NCBI GenBank assembly: GCA_036417435.1 | Contig: CM070904.1 | Coordinates: 57,777,408 to 57,841,407 of the forward strand | Length of the DNA stretch: 64,000 nt | Source: Inia geoffrensis | Lineage: Eukaryota > Chordata > Mammalia > Artiodactyla > Iniidae | Reading direction: 5' to 3' | In this document: one piece after another, positions 12,230-24,640 of the stretch | Layout of the letters: every line of letters begins with the position of its first letter | Numbering within the stretch: position 1 is the stretch's first letter | Position numbers and translations under genes: made by a program | Notes under the pieces: model-generated | Seen by the model: the letters and a program-made list of their open reading frames with translations, nothing else | Databases searched by the model: none | Told to the model about the DNA's origin: nothing

Positions 12230-13020
12230 AAGCCTGTCAAAATGCAAATTGCTTTCTCTGACCAAAGCTACAGCAGGAGCTCAGCCTGGCTCCTTTTTGC
12301 ACAAAACCGGCAACAGATTTGTTAACGGCTGCTCTTGGGGTCCGTACACATAATGGAAACTTCAGAACCTTGCAGGACCCACAGTTTTTCTGTCTGCAGC
12401 CCAGGAATCATTTAACAGTAGATGACTCTTTTGGCAATGTATAATTAAAGAGCTTGTTTTAGCGACACTACACACTGTGAAACACATAATAAAAGAGAGG
12501 TGGGGGGAAGGTAACATGCATGAGTGTACAATTTAGACTGTGGCAGAGAATGTGAGTACAGCTGGGAGCTTGACAGTTTTGGCTGTGGTTCCTGAGATCA
12601 GATTTGGAAAAACAAATCACTATATGTTTCAACATTAGGTGACGAATGAATCAATAAGCTAATTAAATATATCTTTCCTTCCTTATTCTGCTAATTGAGA
12701 CTGGAGAAGATTATAAACAGGTCCACATGACAAACCAGAGGTCGTCATTTAATTTGGATAGCAGCGTCACCTTTCCAAGGTATTGATATTTGGTTTACAG
12801 GGGAATAAAATAAGGAGAATTTAAGTGACTCTGGCTTGCCTTATTCTGAACACATATGATGCTGCGATTCAGATTGATGGAATGTAATAGATCTTTAGAA
12901 CAGGACAGCTTTGGATCAATGGGGCTAGCATACTGGGTTATATTTCTTTTACAATCAGCTTGTTAAATGTTCTTCATCATTTGCTGCTAAAGGCAAAGGC
13001 AATCCTGTAGTTTAGAAAGT
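12230..13020. other. candidate conserved non-coding block
   Basis: Non-repetitive block of mixed composition within AT-rich surroundings. It keeps several isolated CpGs (near 12307, 12326, 12342, 12464, 12642, 12743, 12767, 12864) where neutral mammalian DNA usually loses them. It has an octamer ATGCAAAT (12242-12249) and several TAAT/ATTA homeodomain-like cores. No coding frame of note. This resembles conserved non-coding enhancers in gene deserts, but conservation cannot be read from one sequence. Confidence 0.3.
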
Positions 13021-13256
13021 TGATTTAAAAAATAAATCAGAAACTAAAGAGAAGAAATGTATTCTATTCCATTCCTGACAGTTGTACAACCCATTACTCA
13101 TTAATAACTTACCATGATTAAACGTGTTTTACAGTCATTGTTTACACCATGGATGACATCCTTCTATATGTCTGTTACCATTGACTACTTTTGCCTACAT
13201 CTGAAATGTATGTAAATGAAATCATACTGTATGTGCACATTTTAATCAAGCTTTTT

Positions 13257-13440
13257 TTTTTTTGTGGTACGCGGCTCTCTCACTGTTGTGGAGCACAGGC
13301 TCTGGATGCGCAGACTCAGCGGCCATGGCTCACGGGCCCAGCCGTTCTGCGGCAAGTGGGATCTTCCCGGACTGGGACATGAACCCACGTCCCCTGCATC
13401 AGCAGGCGGACTCTTAACCACTGTGCCACCAGGGAAGCCC
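13257..13440 (-). mobile_element. CHR-2 type SINE, reverse, with internal deletion
   Basis: Reverse SINE with a T tail from about 13252. The TSD ATCAAGCTTTTT lies at 13245-13256 and 13443-13454. Compared with the other copies it lacks about 15 bp near 13291: TGTGG is followed directly by AGCACAGG, where other copies have a TC/CG-rich segment between two TGYGG repeats. The tRNA-like 5' part (right side) is intact. Confidence 0.93.
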
Positions 13441-13714
13441 TGATCAAGCTTTTTAAATTAACATTATATTCGTGAGATATATCAAAGTTGTTACACATAA
13501 GTGTAGTTCGTTCACTTTTATTGATGTAAGGCTTTCCATAATAATTCCTATTATTCTATGCCATGCTATATGTGGTTAATATTGATGGACATTTTAATTA
13601 TTATAAATAAGGCTGATGTAAAGATTGTTTTACATGTATTTTGATTTGGCCTGAATCTTTCAAATTGAGATAATGATTTCAACTGCTTATACTTTGGAAT
13701 AAAAGAGAATGGTA

Positions 13715-13732
13715 TTTTTTTTTTTTTTTTTT
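13715..13732. repeat. poly(T) run
   Basis: Eighteen consecutive T. No SINE or L1 body adjoins it that I can recognise. Confidence 0.85.
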
Positions 13733-14204
13733 GCAGATGAGACTTTGCACACCTGCCACTCAATTCCAATATACTTGTATTTTATATGAGGCTCTAAAAA
13801 GATTTCAAGAGACCAAAATCATAATATGGCAGTTGAAAATCAGTTCTAGATTATATCTGAGTAATTAAATTCTAACTAGTGCTACACAATGCTCAGATTA
13901 GATGAGAAAGAACTGCAAAATTATATAATTTATTATCTTAATAATATTTACAGAGCCCTATGGAGAAAAATAAGGATTAAAAAAATTTATTTGTAATATT
14001 TACATATGTTTAATTATGTATTGAAACCATAATTATACATTATACAAATATATTTAAAATATAATACTAATTTTCCAATGATTGATTTTGATTAAAATAA
14101 ATCAGAATTATGTGAAAAGTGTTAAACTTAAGTGTTAAGGTAAGATTAATAATAAATTTCAATTATTGGAAAAGCTCAAATAAATAATTAACATTTGGTG
14201 AAAT

Positions 14205-14410
14205 GTTAATCTACCTTTCAAACTCTGTACTAAACACTTTGCATACCAAATCTTATTCAATTATTGTAAGTATTCTATGAGGTGGGTAATTTATCATCCC
14301 CATTTGAGAAAGTCACATTTCTGATCTGCTCAGGGACTTCCAAGATCACAGAGCAAATAGATGGAGAAACTAGGATTTAATGTGTTTCTGTCTGTCCTGG
14401 GAACACAGTA
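14205..14410 (-). mobile_element. MIR SINE, reverse
   Basis: Ancient tRNA-derived SINE. The complement of the MIR core is readable: TTATTCAATTATTGTAAG, then CTATGAGGTGGGTAATT, CCCCATTTGAGAAAG, and the cloverleaf-side GATCACAGAGCAAATAG. Strongly diverged, as expected for this pan-mammalian family. Ends are approximate. Confidence 0.72.
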
Positions 14411-15668
14411 TCTACCAACTCAGGTAAGTTTTTCTTAAGAACAAAGGCACTGTTTATTTTTCTTACAGTATAAGCACTTATTTACTATAATCTTCAAATT
14501 CTTCTTTTTAGAATTCTTGTTTATAGACACTAGTAATATGGGTATCCAAATATAGAATCTGAAGTTGCTTTCAAATCATAGAGGAGTCTGAGCCTAAGAG
14601 GCTGCAAATAATTAGATCAAACCCCCAGGAAAAAAATTCATGTTAGATTTCATGAGGTTACACATGACTTAAGAGCTGGGTCTGAATCTTTACTCCCAAG
14701 GTTTTGTTTCCATGTTAAACACTTGGCACTAAACTCATAATCCATAAGAGTTGTTCTTCTCTTTGTTTAAGTTATGGGCTTTTATTTTTTTCTTCAGGTA
14801 AACATGCAGGCTTAAACGTCTTTTAGGAATAGAATATATCTAGCTGATAATGCAGTGAAGTATCCCTTTATTGTCCTTGTCATTCTTTTCTGTTGTTATT
14901 CTTTCTTCCCCTGGTGGGTTGTCCAGGAACCAAATGCAATTCTTTCTCCACTACTAAAGTATATCCATACTTTTTATTATGCAGTGCATTGCTTTCAATG
15001 GAATCAGCACTTACATGTCACTGGTGTTGCTATTTAGATAAGAGTGTTAATCCAAATCACCTCCTGACAATAAACTAATGAAAACTATTGAACTACTGTG
15101 TTTACTATGCTTGAGAGCATATTACAAAGAGTGACTTTATGTGTGATTTCCAGGAACGATGAAAGGGTAACAGGCAATGGGATACCTTCATATATCAGTT
15201 TCACCTGAATAAATATGAAAAGATGTAATTGACTTAACTGTCTGTACTTACTAACATTTAAAAATTGTTGGGAATAGTAGAGCTTTCAGAAATGTGTCTT
15301 ATTAGAAATGCATTACTTTATATGATTACGCACAATTATTTCTGTCATGAATCTTCCATTTCCTATTGGTATAGCTTTTTCTACCTCACTATTCACTTAA
15401 AAAACAAACAAACAAAATAGAGGCTTGTGGATACAAATGTTGAGTTGTGACTGAATCATTTGTCACAACTTCTTTTGGAATTTGTGTCAGTTGGTTTCCT
15501 TAGGGAAACAGACTGAAAATCAGGTTTGCAAGCAAGAGGTTTAATAGGAGGTGTTTCCTCATGCCCCTCATGTGAGGAAAGGGGAGCAAGACTGGATGGA
15601 CAGTAGCAGCAGAGGCCTCAATCACTCATTCAGGGGGCTCTGGAGCCGTAGCACTCTTCAGATTTGTC

Positions 15669-15880
15669 TTTTTTTTTTTTTTTTTTTTTGCGGTACGCAG
15701 GCCTCTCACTGTTGTGGCCTCTCCCGTTGGGGAGCACAGGCTCCGGACGTGCAGTCTCAGTGGCCATGGCTCACGGGCCCAGCCGCTCCGCGGCATGTGG
15801 GATCTTCCCGGACCGGGGCGCAAACCCGTGTCCCCTGCATCGGCAGGCGGACTCAACTACTGCGCCACCAGGGAAGCCCC
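15669..15880 (-). mobile_element. CHR-2 type SINE, reverse
   Basis: T tail of about 21 bases, full-length body and intact 5' end at the right. The TSD CAGATTTGTC lies at 15659-15668 and 15881-15890. It sits 25 bp before the TSD of an older L1 fragment. Confidence 0.95.
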
Positions 15881-15915
15881 CAGATTTGTCATTTTTGACA
15901 CCAGGGGGCCTGGGC

Positions 15916-16490
15916 ATTTTTTTTTTAATTAAAGTATGGTCAATTTACAATGTTTCAGGGGTACAGCAAAGTGATTCAGTTATATATATATACTTTTTTT
16001 CAGATTCTTTTCCATAATAGGTTATTACAAGATATTAAATATAGTTCCCTGTGCTATACAGTAGTCCTTGTTTATTTTATATATAGTAGTGTTAATCCCA
16101 AATTCCTAATTTATCCCACCCACAGTCTTTCTCCTTTGGAAACCATAAATTGTTTTCTATGTCTGTGTCTATTTCCACTTTGTAAATAAGTTCATTTGTA
16201 TCATTTTTTAAGATATAAATGATATTGTTTGATATTTGTCTTTCTCTGATTTACTTCACTTAGTATGAGAATGTCTAGGTCCACCAATGTTGCTGCAAAT
16301 GGCATTATTTTATTCATTTTTATGGCTGAGCAATACTCCACTGTATATATGTGCCACATCTTCTTTATCCATTCATCTGTCAATGAACATTTGGTTGCTC
16401 TCATATCTTGACTATTATAAATAATGCTGCTATGAACATTGGGGTGCATACATCTTTTCAAATTAGAATTTTTATCTTTTTCAGATATAT
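15916..16490 (-). mobile_element. Older L1 3' end, reverse, 5'-truncated
   Basis: L1 3'UTR and the last part of ORF2 in reverse. The tail is at the left; the 3'UTR motif around CCCTGTGCTATACAGTAG lies near 16047. ORF2 C-terminal text is readable on the minus strand at 16201-16461 (TKCSLTDEWIKKMWHIYTVEY). The TSD GGGCCTGGGC lies at 15906-15915 and 16491-16500. The 3'UTR differs from the young L1 tails, so this is an older subfamily (L1MA-like). Confidence 0.9.
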
Positions 16491-16500
16491 GGGCCTGGGC

Positions 16501-18412
16501 CTTTTGAAACCCTCATAAGAACTGTCTTGGGATGCTGGTTGCCCTGGAAAGAGCATGTTACTGTGGAAGAGGCAGCCTCCTTTGGCTGCAGGAAATTCCT
16601 GAAGAGGGACTGGGCTGTGAGTTGTCAGGTAAGGTCTCAGTTCTGAAGGAGGATCTGAATATCAGGCCTCAGGATATATGAATCTTTAAAAGACATGTTT
16701 GAAATCAGTATGCTACCTACCTCTTTCTATTTATATATGTTATGTTCTGAATGGGGCTTTCCATTTTTTAAAACTCACTCTTTTTTTCATAGCTTTCTTT
16801 AAGTTTCAGTATCCATTATTTTCTCTCAAAACATGTGAAAAGTGTTCTCTTATTTTGAATATATTTATATATATATATATTTTTATATTTATAATCAAAT
16901 AGGAGGCTAGACATGTCTGAAGGAAACAGAGTACCATATAAAATGCAAGATCAAATATATTCAAAATTAATATTAGAATAATTTCAATTTTAAAGCTTAA
17001 TGATCCCTCAAATATAATATGAAATAACAAAATCGTAAAAATAAAATATTCTGAAAGGGTATGTAAGCTTTCTCCCAAGTGTTCCTTGATGTTTTGACTC
17101 AAAAGTAGATGAAAAGAAATGTTGATGTACCGTTATCAACAAGAATTATATTAAATAACATTATCTAATATAAGCATTCTCTCTTCTGAGTATTAAATTT
17201 AACTGAAATTTTAGCTAGGCTTTTAGGTAAATCTATTATATCACAAAAGGACATTTAAAAACCATGTGTTCATTTCCTCACATATAGCACAAGTCTGAAT
17301 CTATGATTTTCAATTCTATGATGTGCTCAGAAAGAATTTTAAATGAATACTATACAGAGCAATAATTTTCGGAAAGTATTCAGAAAGGGCTCTCAGCAAC
17401 TGCTAGCATTTATTGAATGTTATGTTCTGGAAACTGGGCTGTGTACTTAATGTATCTTATCTCATTTAATTCTCTGCAGGACAAGAAGGTAAGTCCATTA
17501 AGGCTGTTTTGCAGATGAGAAATCTGAGACTCAGAGTTTAATGAAGTTACCTAAGGCTACAAAGATAGTAAACAAAGAAATCAAGAAATAGATCTATCTT
17601 TATTTGGATCCAACACACATGCTCTTTCTACTATTACCAAGCAATAGGGGTTCAACAAAATTGGTAGTCACTGAGTTGGAAGTTGAGTACTAAGCAGAAT
17701 GCGTAAGATAAGCAGTCAAAGTTCTTGAAACGTAGTACTCAGAGACTATTTCTACACACTTCCAGAATTAGTGATAACATAGACAGGAAATCAACTTAGA
17801 TCTAGGGATGGTTGTTCCAAAGTTTATTATGTAAAACAGTATAATAACAATTATACACTCCCACAAAAGAGGAGAATAGGGTGGTTCCCTTCCAAAGTTT
17901 CCCAAATAACTTTGAGACATAATGGTTTAAACAAATATAATTTTTTTTAACTGCAAGATCTTAATATAATAACGTGCATTGTAAACACCCCCAAAAGAGT
18001 AGGGGTATATGAATCATAACTCCAAATGCTTTTGGCCAAATAATCTTTTTCTTTTGTTTTAAATTGGCTGTCTCTCAGCACTCATTTCTTCAGGATACAT
18101 TTCAGTTGATTCTGTGATATTATGTTAAATATAAATATCCACTCCAGAAGAACAAATACACTAAAATTATAGCTACAGGATGACTATACTGTCATTATTT
18201 AGAACTACATAAACTAAAAGAACAAAATCAGACAAAAACTGTACAACACAATTAGGAAGTTGGGCTGGATTTCATTTACAAAACCTGCTTAATATACAGT
18301 CAGTTCAGTGTTAACTGAATTACCCTCTCTTTTTTCTTTTACTTTTCTCTTGTCTTAAATAAAAACTCCACTAATAAAGAATATTGTGTTACCTTTGGCT
18401 CCTATTCTGCAA
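16501..18412. other. unique DNA with one MIR
   Basis: AT-rich; a short (TA)n run at about 16866-16881 and a MIR (separate entry). No gene recognised. Confidence 0.4.
17402..17640 (-). mobile_element. MIR SINE, reverse
   Basis: Readable complement of the MIR: TTATCTCATTTAATTCTC, then TTTTGCAGATGAGAAATCTG, GACTCAGAGTTTAATGAAG and TTACCTAAGGCTACAAAG. A long copy, ends approximate. Confidence 0.78.
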
Positions 18413-18720
18413 TTTTTTTTAAACATCTTTATTGGAGTATAATTGCTTTACATTGTTGTGTTAGTTTCTGCTGTATAACAAAGTGAATCAGATATATGTA
18501 TACATATATCCCCATATCCCCTCCCTCTTGCATCTCCTTCCCACCCACCCTATCCCACCCCTCTAGGTGGTCACAAAAGCACTGAGCTGATCTCCCTGTG
18601 CTATGCAGCTGCTCCCCATTAGCTATCTATTTTACATTTGGTAGTGTATATATGTCAATGCTACTCTCTCACTTCATCCCAGCTTACCTTTCCCCCCTCC
18701 CCAGATCCAAACATCCTCAA
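18413..18720 (-). mobile_element. Young-type L1 3'UTR, reverse, 5'-truncated
   Basis: Short T run, then the complement of the L1 3' end (CATCTTTATTGGAGTATAAT) and 3'UTR, breaking off within the 3'UTR at about 18720. A possible TSD is CAATT(T/C)TTTTT at the left edge and near 18718-18728, but it is T-rich and ambiguous. Homologous to the end of the full-length L1 at 7.1-7.4 kb. Confidence 0.88.
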
Positions 18721-21130
18721 TTCTTTTTCATGCCAACCCTCCCTACAACTTAAATTGTCTTCGCTAGAGCAATCTACAGATTTTGTCAAGCTGGGACTTG
18801 GGAGGCATCAGGACAGGACTGATGGGGATTTGAGGGACAGAAAGGGGGACCAAGGTCTAAGTTCAGACACATAGAAATGGCAGGAGTTTCTCAAGATAAG
18901 AGAAGCAAGCATGTGGGCAGCATAAAGGAGAGAAAAGGGAAGTCACAGGCTAATTTTATAAAACTGGGCAATGAAGGGCAGGTCTAAGAAGTCAGCTGAA
19001 ATAGTGGTCCATGGCACAAACTGTAGTGTGGATAACCATGTTTCTGGTACTCAGACAAAAAAATTGGTTAAGAAAAGAAGCAAAAAAAAGTGAAAGAGCC
19101 CAGGCTAATTGCAAGCTATTTGAGGTCAGGACCTAGGCACAGGGCACTAGAACAACTTGATACCAACTCAAGGACTTACTGAGAATGGTGGGTCTCCTAA
19201 TTTCCTTCTGTCCAGAATCAGCTCCTCTGAAGTGCTACCCAGATGGAGAACATTAAGCACACGAAATTGAGGGAGTCAGATGAGGGGATAAAAGCAAGTG
19301 GTTACAACAGTTGTCTCTGTACCTGGAAGGATATCTTAAAGTAGGGGGGCAAGAGATGTCTAAAATGAAGGATTAAGAGGAAGAGAGGAACTCACATTAT
19401 TCAAAACAATATAGTTGAACTGTGGCTGCATGTACAAAGTCAGATTCCTGTTTTTTTGCTATTAATTACTGAAAACTATTCCCAAATTATTTCATATTTT
19501 GCCAGCTTAAGAAGAACCATTATCAAATTTACATGAAAGAAAATTTCATTGAAAACATCTTCTCAATGATACAGAATTATAAACTAGGAGAGTTAATGTA
19601 CTAGGTATTTCCCCATTATCCTATTTACTAAGATCACTGCAAAAAAATATGTTAACTAATAGACATAGACACTCTCTGAAAACAATGTGAAGTTCTCTTA
19701 AGCAAATATTACTTACTACTTTCAGAAGCATAGTTTTTCAATTTAAGTAGCCCCATTATGAGTCTTTTCTCTGGTCACAAATATTTCTGAGTTTCAAGAT
19801 ATGGCCAATGTCATGTTACATATGTTTTAAAAAGTGTATGATTTTTTTTTAATAGGATAATATTTTGGTTAAAACTTACTGAGTATGTGCAGAGATTAAG
19901 GAAAATATCATTCATTAATTATCCTTGGGGAATAAAATTAATCTGATGCAATATTTTGGATATATAAGCTATATAAACAAACAAAAAACCTTTGCCTAAA
20001 TTAAAATAGAAGAGATTGTGTGCAATTGTGCACATATGCTTTTATCTACTAAAAGATTAGCCAAAATAATCTGATTTTCCTTGACGGTTTAATTTCAATG
20101 TCTGTGTTAAAAAGACTAAACCTAGTGACAGTGGGAGCAGTGATCATTTCAGTGACATTGGGAAATTTGTTTATGATGGATTTTATGAAATGAATGAAAG
20201 TTTTATGGCATACTTACCTTTGAAAACACTTTTAAAGTTTTATTTGCTGTAACGCACAATTAGTTAAGATTCAAGCCAAAGTACTGTCCTTGTGCATACA
20301 GCATATGTTGTAAATGGTTCTTGGCTGACTTTGCTGAAGAAGTTTATAAAGTTGTTGCAGTATATTTTCCTTGCCAAAAGAGAAAATAAATAATACTTCT
20401 GTGCTGTTATTTCGGGGACATCATTTTAAAGTTAGTACCATTCCTAATGGAAAACCTTTGCAATTCAACAGTGGCAACATTGAGATAAGGCTAAAAATAC
20501 CAAGTGGAAAGAATAAAGATGATTTGTGAAGCATTTCAAAACATTAAAAAAAATGTATTTTTGGAAATAGCTTTAGAAAATTTACTCTGTGGGGAAATGA
20601 CCAGATGGTAAGAAGATGAAGAGGTATAATTAGGGAATGTCATAAGTTATTATGTGATATAGAGGTTAGATACTATTTGCATAAATCAAGGATATATCAC
20701 CTTCTAACTCAAGTCAAGTTTCAAAATGATAAGTTAACACAAGTCAAAACTAGCTTATCATTATAAATGCAGTGAAAAGGATAAAGAAGGCAAAGTCTTT
20801 TCCTCTTTTTTTCTATTGGCTATCACAAAGAAACTTTTTTGAACTCTGTTCTCTATTAGTAAACATGAGTTACTGTATATTGCATTAGTAGGTACAATGA
20901 CTTTGAGTTGAGAAAAGAAGCCAAGTCCAGGCAGGTCAGTCATGTTTCAAAATATACAAAAGCATGCAAAATAGGGTAGTAATGTCTGCCCTATTTAATA
21001 TATAGGAGATGGGTGTAGTTATAAAACAAATGAGAATATGCATATGAAAATCCTTTCAGTAAAGAGCTATTAAAGATAAGAGTAGTACGATAATAATTGA
21101 GTGACTCAGACCTTGAGAAGATATATTTCC
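18721..21130. other. unique DNA
   Basis: The first 650 bp are purine-rich and relatively GC-rich; the rest is AT-rich. No recognised repeat, gene or RNA. Confidence 0.4.
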
Positions 21131-21660
21131 TGGATCTTAAACCAGCTTTATTGAGAAAGAATTCACCTACGATAAAATTCACAGATTTAAGTGACCCCAA
21201 CCCAATCAAAAGGTAGCATTTCTATCTTTGCAGTTGATTCTCACACCTTCACTTCCCCACCCCAGGCTAACGTTGATCTGATTTATACCACCGTAACTTT
21301 ATTTTGCCTGTTATAGAATTTCATGGAAATGGAACCATACATTGCACATTCTCTTGTGTCTAGCTTTTTTTACTCAATATGATGCTGGAGGGATTCACCT
21401 ATGTTAATGCAATTTCAGAAGTTTGTTTATTTTTATTTCTGAGTTGATTTCTACTGTATGAATGGACTACATTTTTCAAAATCCATTCTCTTGTCAAGAG
21501 ATATTGTATTGTTTCCAGTTTTTTGATTTTTTTGTTTGTTTTTTACTGTGATGAATAAAACTTTCATGAGCATTCATATAGAAGTCTGTCTACAAACATA
21601 TGTTTTCATTTTTCTTGGGTAAACACCTAAGAATAAAATTACTGAGTTGCCTACCTAGTA
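21131..21660 (-). mobile_element. Ancient L1M 3' fragment, reverse
   Basis: Starts at CCAGCTTTATTGAGAAAGAA and continues through AAATTCACAGATTTAAGTG, the C-rich block near 21250-21275, GGAACCATACATTGCACATTC, and a degenerate ORF2 end (ATTACTGAGTTGCC). This is the characteristic order of old mammalian L1M 3' ends in reverse. Divergence is high; ends are approximate. Confidence 0.75.
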
Positions 21661-24479
21661 ATTACTCCTGAGAAATGAAAACATATGTCCACAAAAAAAA
21701 AAAAAGGAAAATAATCCTCATGCAAACGTTCATAGCAGCTACTTTATATTTTAAGAGTCTCCTTTGGGCTAGAGGATGAGATTGAGTATTAATAGATGAG
21801 GCACATACTCTTTTTTCCTTGTTAAGGGGTTCAGTGATTCCATAGTCAAACACTCTATGAACTAGTTAATTCTGGAGAGAACAATGAGATTGATATGATA
21901 GAGGAAGGGATTTCTACCTGTCTCTGGGGTTTTAATGTATTAACTTAGGCTCTGAGACTTGAAAAACCTGAAGTGTACCTGAAGTGGGGCTGGAAGAAGA
22001 AACAGTAAGCTGCTATTATTATATCGATGTGGAGCTAGTCTAGGCATAGCAGTGTAATTATAGAGTGGCAGTGGATAGCAGCAGCTCAGATAACAACTCT
22101 GAGTCCTGAGGCAAAAGTAAGAACACAGGTGGTGCTAGTCAGCTGAGGACAGATCTGTCCAGGACAGTGGTCACGGCATGAGGGTTGGCATTGGCACAAA
22201 CAGCAAAGAGGGCCAGAATAAAGGAATCTATTCAAAGATCTATATCTTGAGAAAGTCCCAGAAATAACTTGAGAAATGACTCTTTTGTAGGATATTGATA
22301 TCTGGCAAGTAAGTAAGTATTCTAATAATGTGAATATAAAAGTTACATATGTTTTATTTTGTCTTCACTGATTCAGGACAACAGTGGAAATGGGTTTTGT
22401 TTTTGTTAAATCACGTAACTCATATGTTTAGGGCTTATAGTGTGTGACCTTACTAACATTAGACATTAACCTAAATTAAACACTAACCTAAAACTAATTG
22501 ATTTGGGACATATTCTTATTGAATAATTCTAAGTCCATTCAGCTTTGGAAATGCTCAGAAAATTAGTGGTAAAACCCTGCTGGAATATTTCTACCATGCA
22601 GCTTGGATAACTATATGAGGTTGTACTCATCAGTTTCAAAGATTATTTCCTTGTCTGTATGTACTCCATTACACTAATAAAAATGTTGAGATTGTCCACT
22701 GATAACTGGAATTAATGTTTCTTCTGAAAAAGTCCAAAATTTTTCTCCTGTTTTTCTGCTTTTAGGGAACCTTCCCACCTTTCTCAATTAAGAATTCCAG
22801 CTATAATGATTACTTATCATTTCAGTAGAATTAAAGTTAAAGTATTGCAAGACAGACATTACAGTTATAAATTTTGAGTTGGTTTTAACCATGCTATTAT
22901 ACCCACAAGGTAACCGAGAATAAGAAATCCATTGCCGGGCATATCTGAACTTGCATGCTAAATTATAGATGTAGAATGTAAAAAGAAGATGGTTCCATTT
23001 TTTTCTTTAAGCGGGTATAATTTAATTTTAATTTTGGCTTATCCCCTGTCATATAAAGCTTACCAGGCCTTAAAATGGTAGAGTCTCCTCTGTAATTACA
23101 ATTGGTACATTTGAAATCACTAAACTGTAACAAAGAGCATCCTTCTAAAAGCCTCCATAGAGTATAGGTTATCACCGGCCAGGCAGGCTTACCACCCACT
23201 CTCATCATGAAGCCATGACTAACTAAAAATGATCCTCTAATATGTGGCTGCTGTAACTATGTGTAGACACGGCTGTTTTTAACTCTTTGGTTTGAGAACT
23301 GGCCAGAAATCATTACTCAAAACAAAACACCTTCTTTCCAATTGTTGCTTGCCAGGTGCAGTTTTCTGCAGTTCTTATCAAGGTCCCTGTGTCTTACATT
23401 TAAAATATGCTTAAAACTTCCTCTTTTATCCATATGTGTTCCTCTTCCACTCATGTAAGTTCCTTGAATATCAATTTTTCACCTGGTAATAAGAAAATGA
23501 ATTATTAAGCCATGATTTTTTTTAACTCTTCACTAGGCATCACAGATCTCCTATATTTAGTATATATTATTAGCTACTTAGCATCCTAAGTAAGGACGTT
23601 TTCATTCTACATCTCCGTTCCTATTGAAAGTAGATGCCATGTCAACCCTATGTATCTGATTCGTTAATTATATTTCTGAGATAATATTTGTTCCTTATTG
23701 TCCTAATTTCAGTTTTATGAGGGGATCTGAAATTTCTAATAGTACATTGAAGTTGAAGAAAAAGTCTTAGAGTTCCAGATGTTACATATGGATCATACAA
23801 AGGATTTCTTGGGCCTCTGGTAACTAAGAAGAGTACTCAGTATCAATGTCAGATAAAGATAAAGTCAGATCCCCGGAGAAGAAGACATGAAAAATATATG
23901 ATACTCTCAGGATTTTCCTATAGAGTGCAGTTATGTATACGTATCTGTATAGCTTTCTTTTCTAAATAAAGTAAATTAGCTAAAATATATTAGATGACTT
24001 CAGATATGTTACCGATATCACCACCTTGACAAAAATTAAGAAGACCAGACATCTTACTTACAATTAATTATTTCACATTAGGAATAAAATTGTTGTGTAT
24101 GCTAATGAACTTGAAAAACTTGATGAGAAAAAAAGAGTTCGTTAACCTTAGAGTGGTGTGGAAAACTCTCCATTGTTCCGTCTCAGCTTCTCTCTTCTGC
24201 TTCATCTTCAGCATCACTGAAATGAGCTCTTTGCCCAGCACGGCAAACAGTGTACAACATGTGGGTGCCAGGTCCTTCTTATGGCTCCATAGATTGACAG
24301 ATGAAGTTACATTGCTCTGGAATGCTGTTTCCAGTCCCATCCACCTCATGTACTCTCACTCCTGACATCATTTCTCTGAAGATTCCTTTATACACTGCAG
24401 AGTAAGTGTGCTCCTTCCCTCCAATTTTTTTTTTTTTTCCTCTTATGACTTCCTAGGCAGTAGTCTACTACATAGAACA
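21661..24479. other. unique DNA
   Basis: No recognised transposon or gene. Two opposing frames of about 90 codons at 24068-24365 are probably chance. The block 22960-23400 keeps a few CpGs (near 23010, 23176, 23269) and is non-repetitive, so it could contain a conserved element, which I cannot test. Confidence 0.35.
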
Positions 24480-24640
24480 TCTCACAGAGTGTGCTAACTG
24501 TCCATTGGGCTGTCCCTCTTAGCAGGCTGAAAGAATTTTTCATGCAAAGCTAGATCTTATGTGCATATTAATCTTCAATACCTCACATATTCAATACCAC
24601 ACAGTATATAATCAGTAATTACTTGTTGAATAAATAGAAT
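24480..24640 (+). mobile_element. L2 3' end, forward (probable)
   Basis: Ends with ATAATCAGTAATTACTTGTTGAATAAATAG, matching the diagnostic L2 terminus (TTGTTGAATAAAT). The preceding part is consistent but weak. Confidence 0.5.

Larger units (their letters stand above)
9220..13244. other. mostly unique DNA
   Basis: About 4 kb without a recognised long transposon. It contains a short (TC)n run, the direct/inverted repeat cluster at 10.26-10.34 kb and the CpG-retaining block at 12.2-13.0 kb (separate entries). The stretch 10.34-10.75 kb has a texture reminiscent of an old LTR (short CpG islands and a GGGCGGGAGATCCGGGG segment near 10598), but I cannot assign it. Confidence 0.4.
13455..15658. 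other. unique DNA with one MIR
   Basis: AT-rich sequence with a poly(T) run at about 13715-13732 and a MIR (separate entry). No gene recognised. Confidence 0.4.

Noticed and set aside
24068..24365. Overlapping frames of 91 (plus) and 93 (minus) codons
   Set aside because: Opposing frames over the same DNA, no recognisable domains, no exon boundaries. Probably chance.
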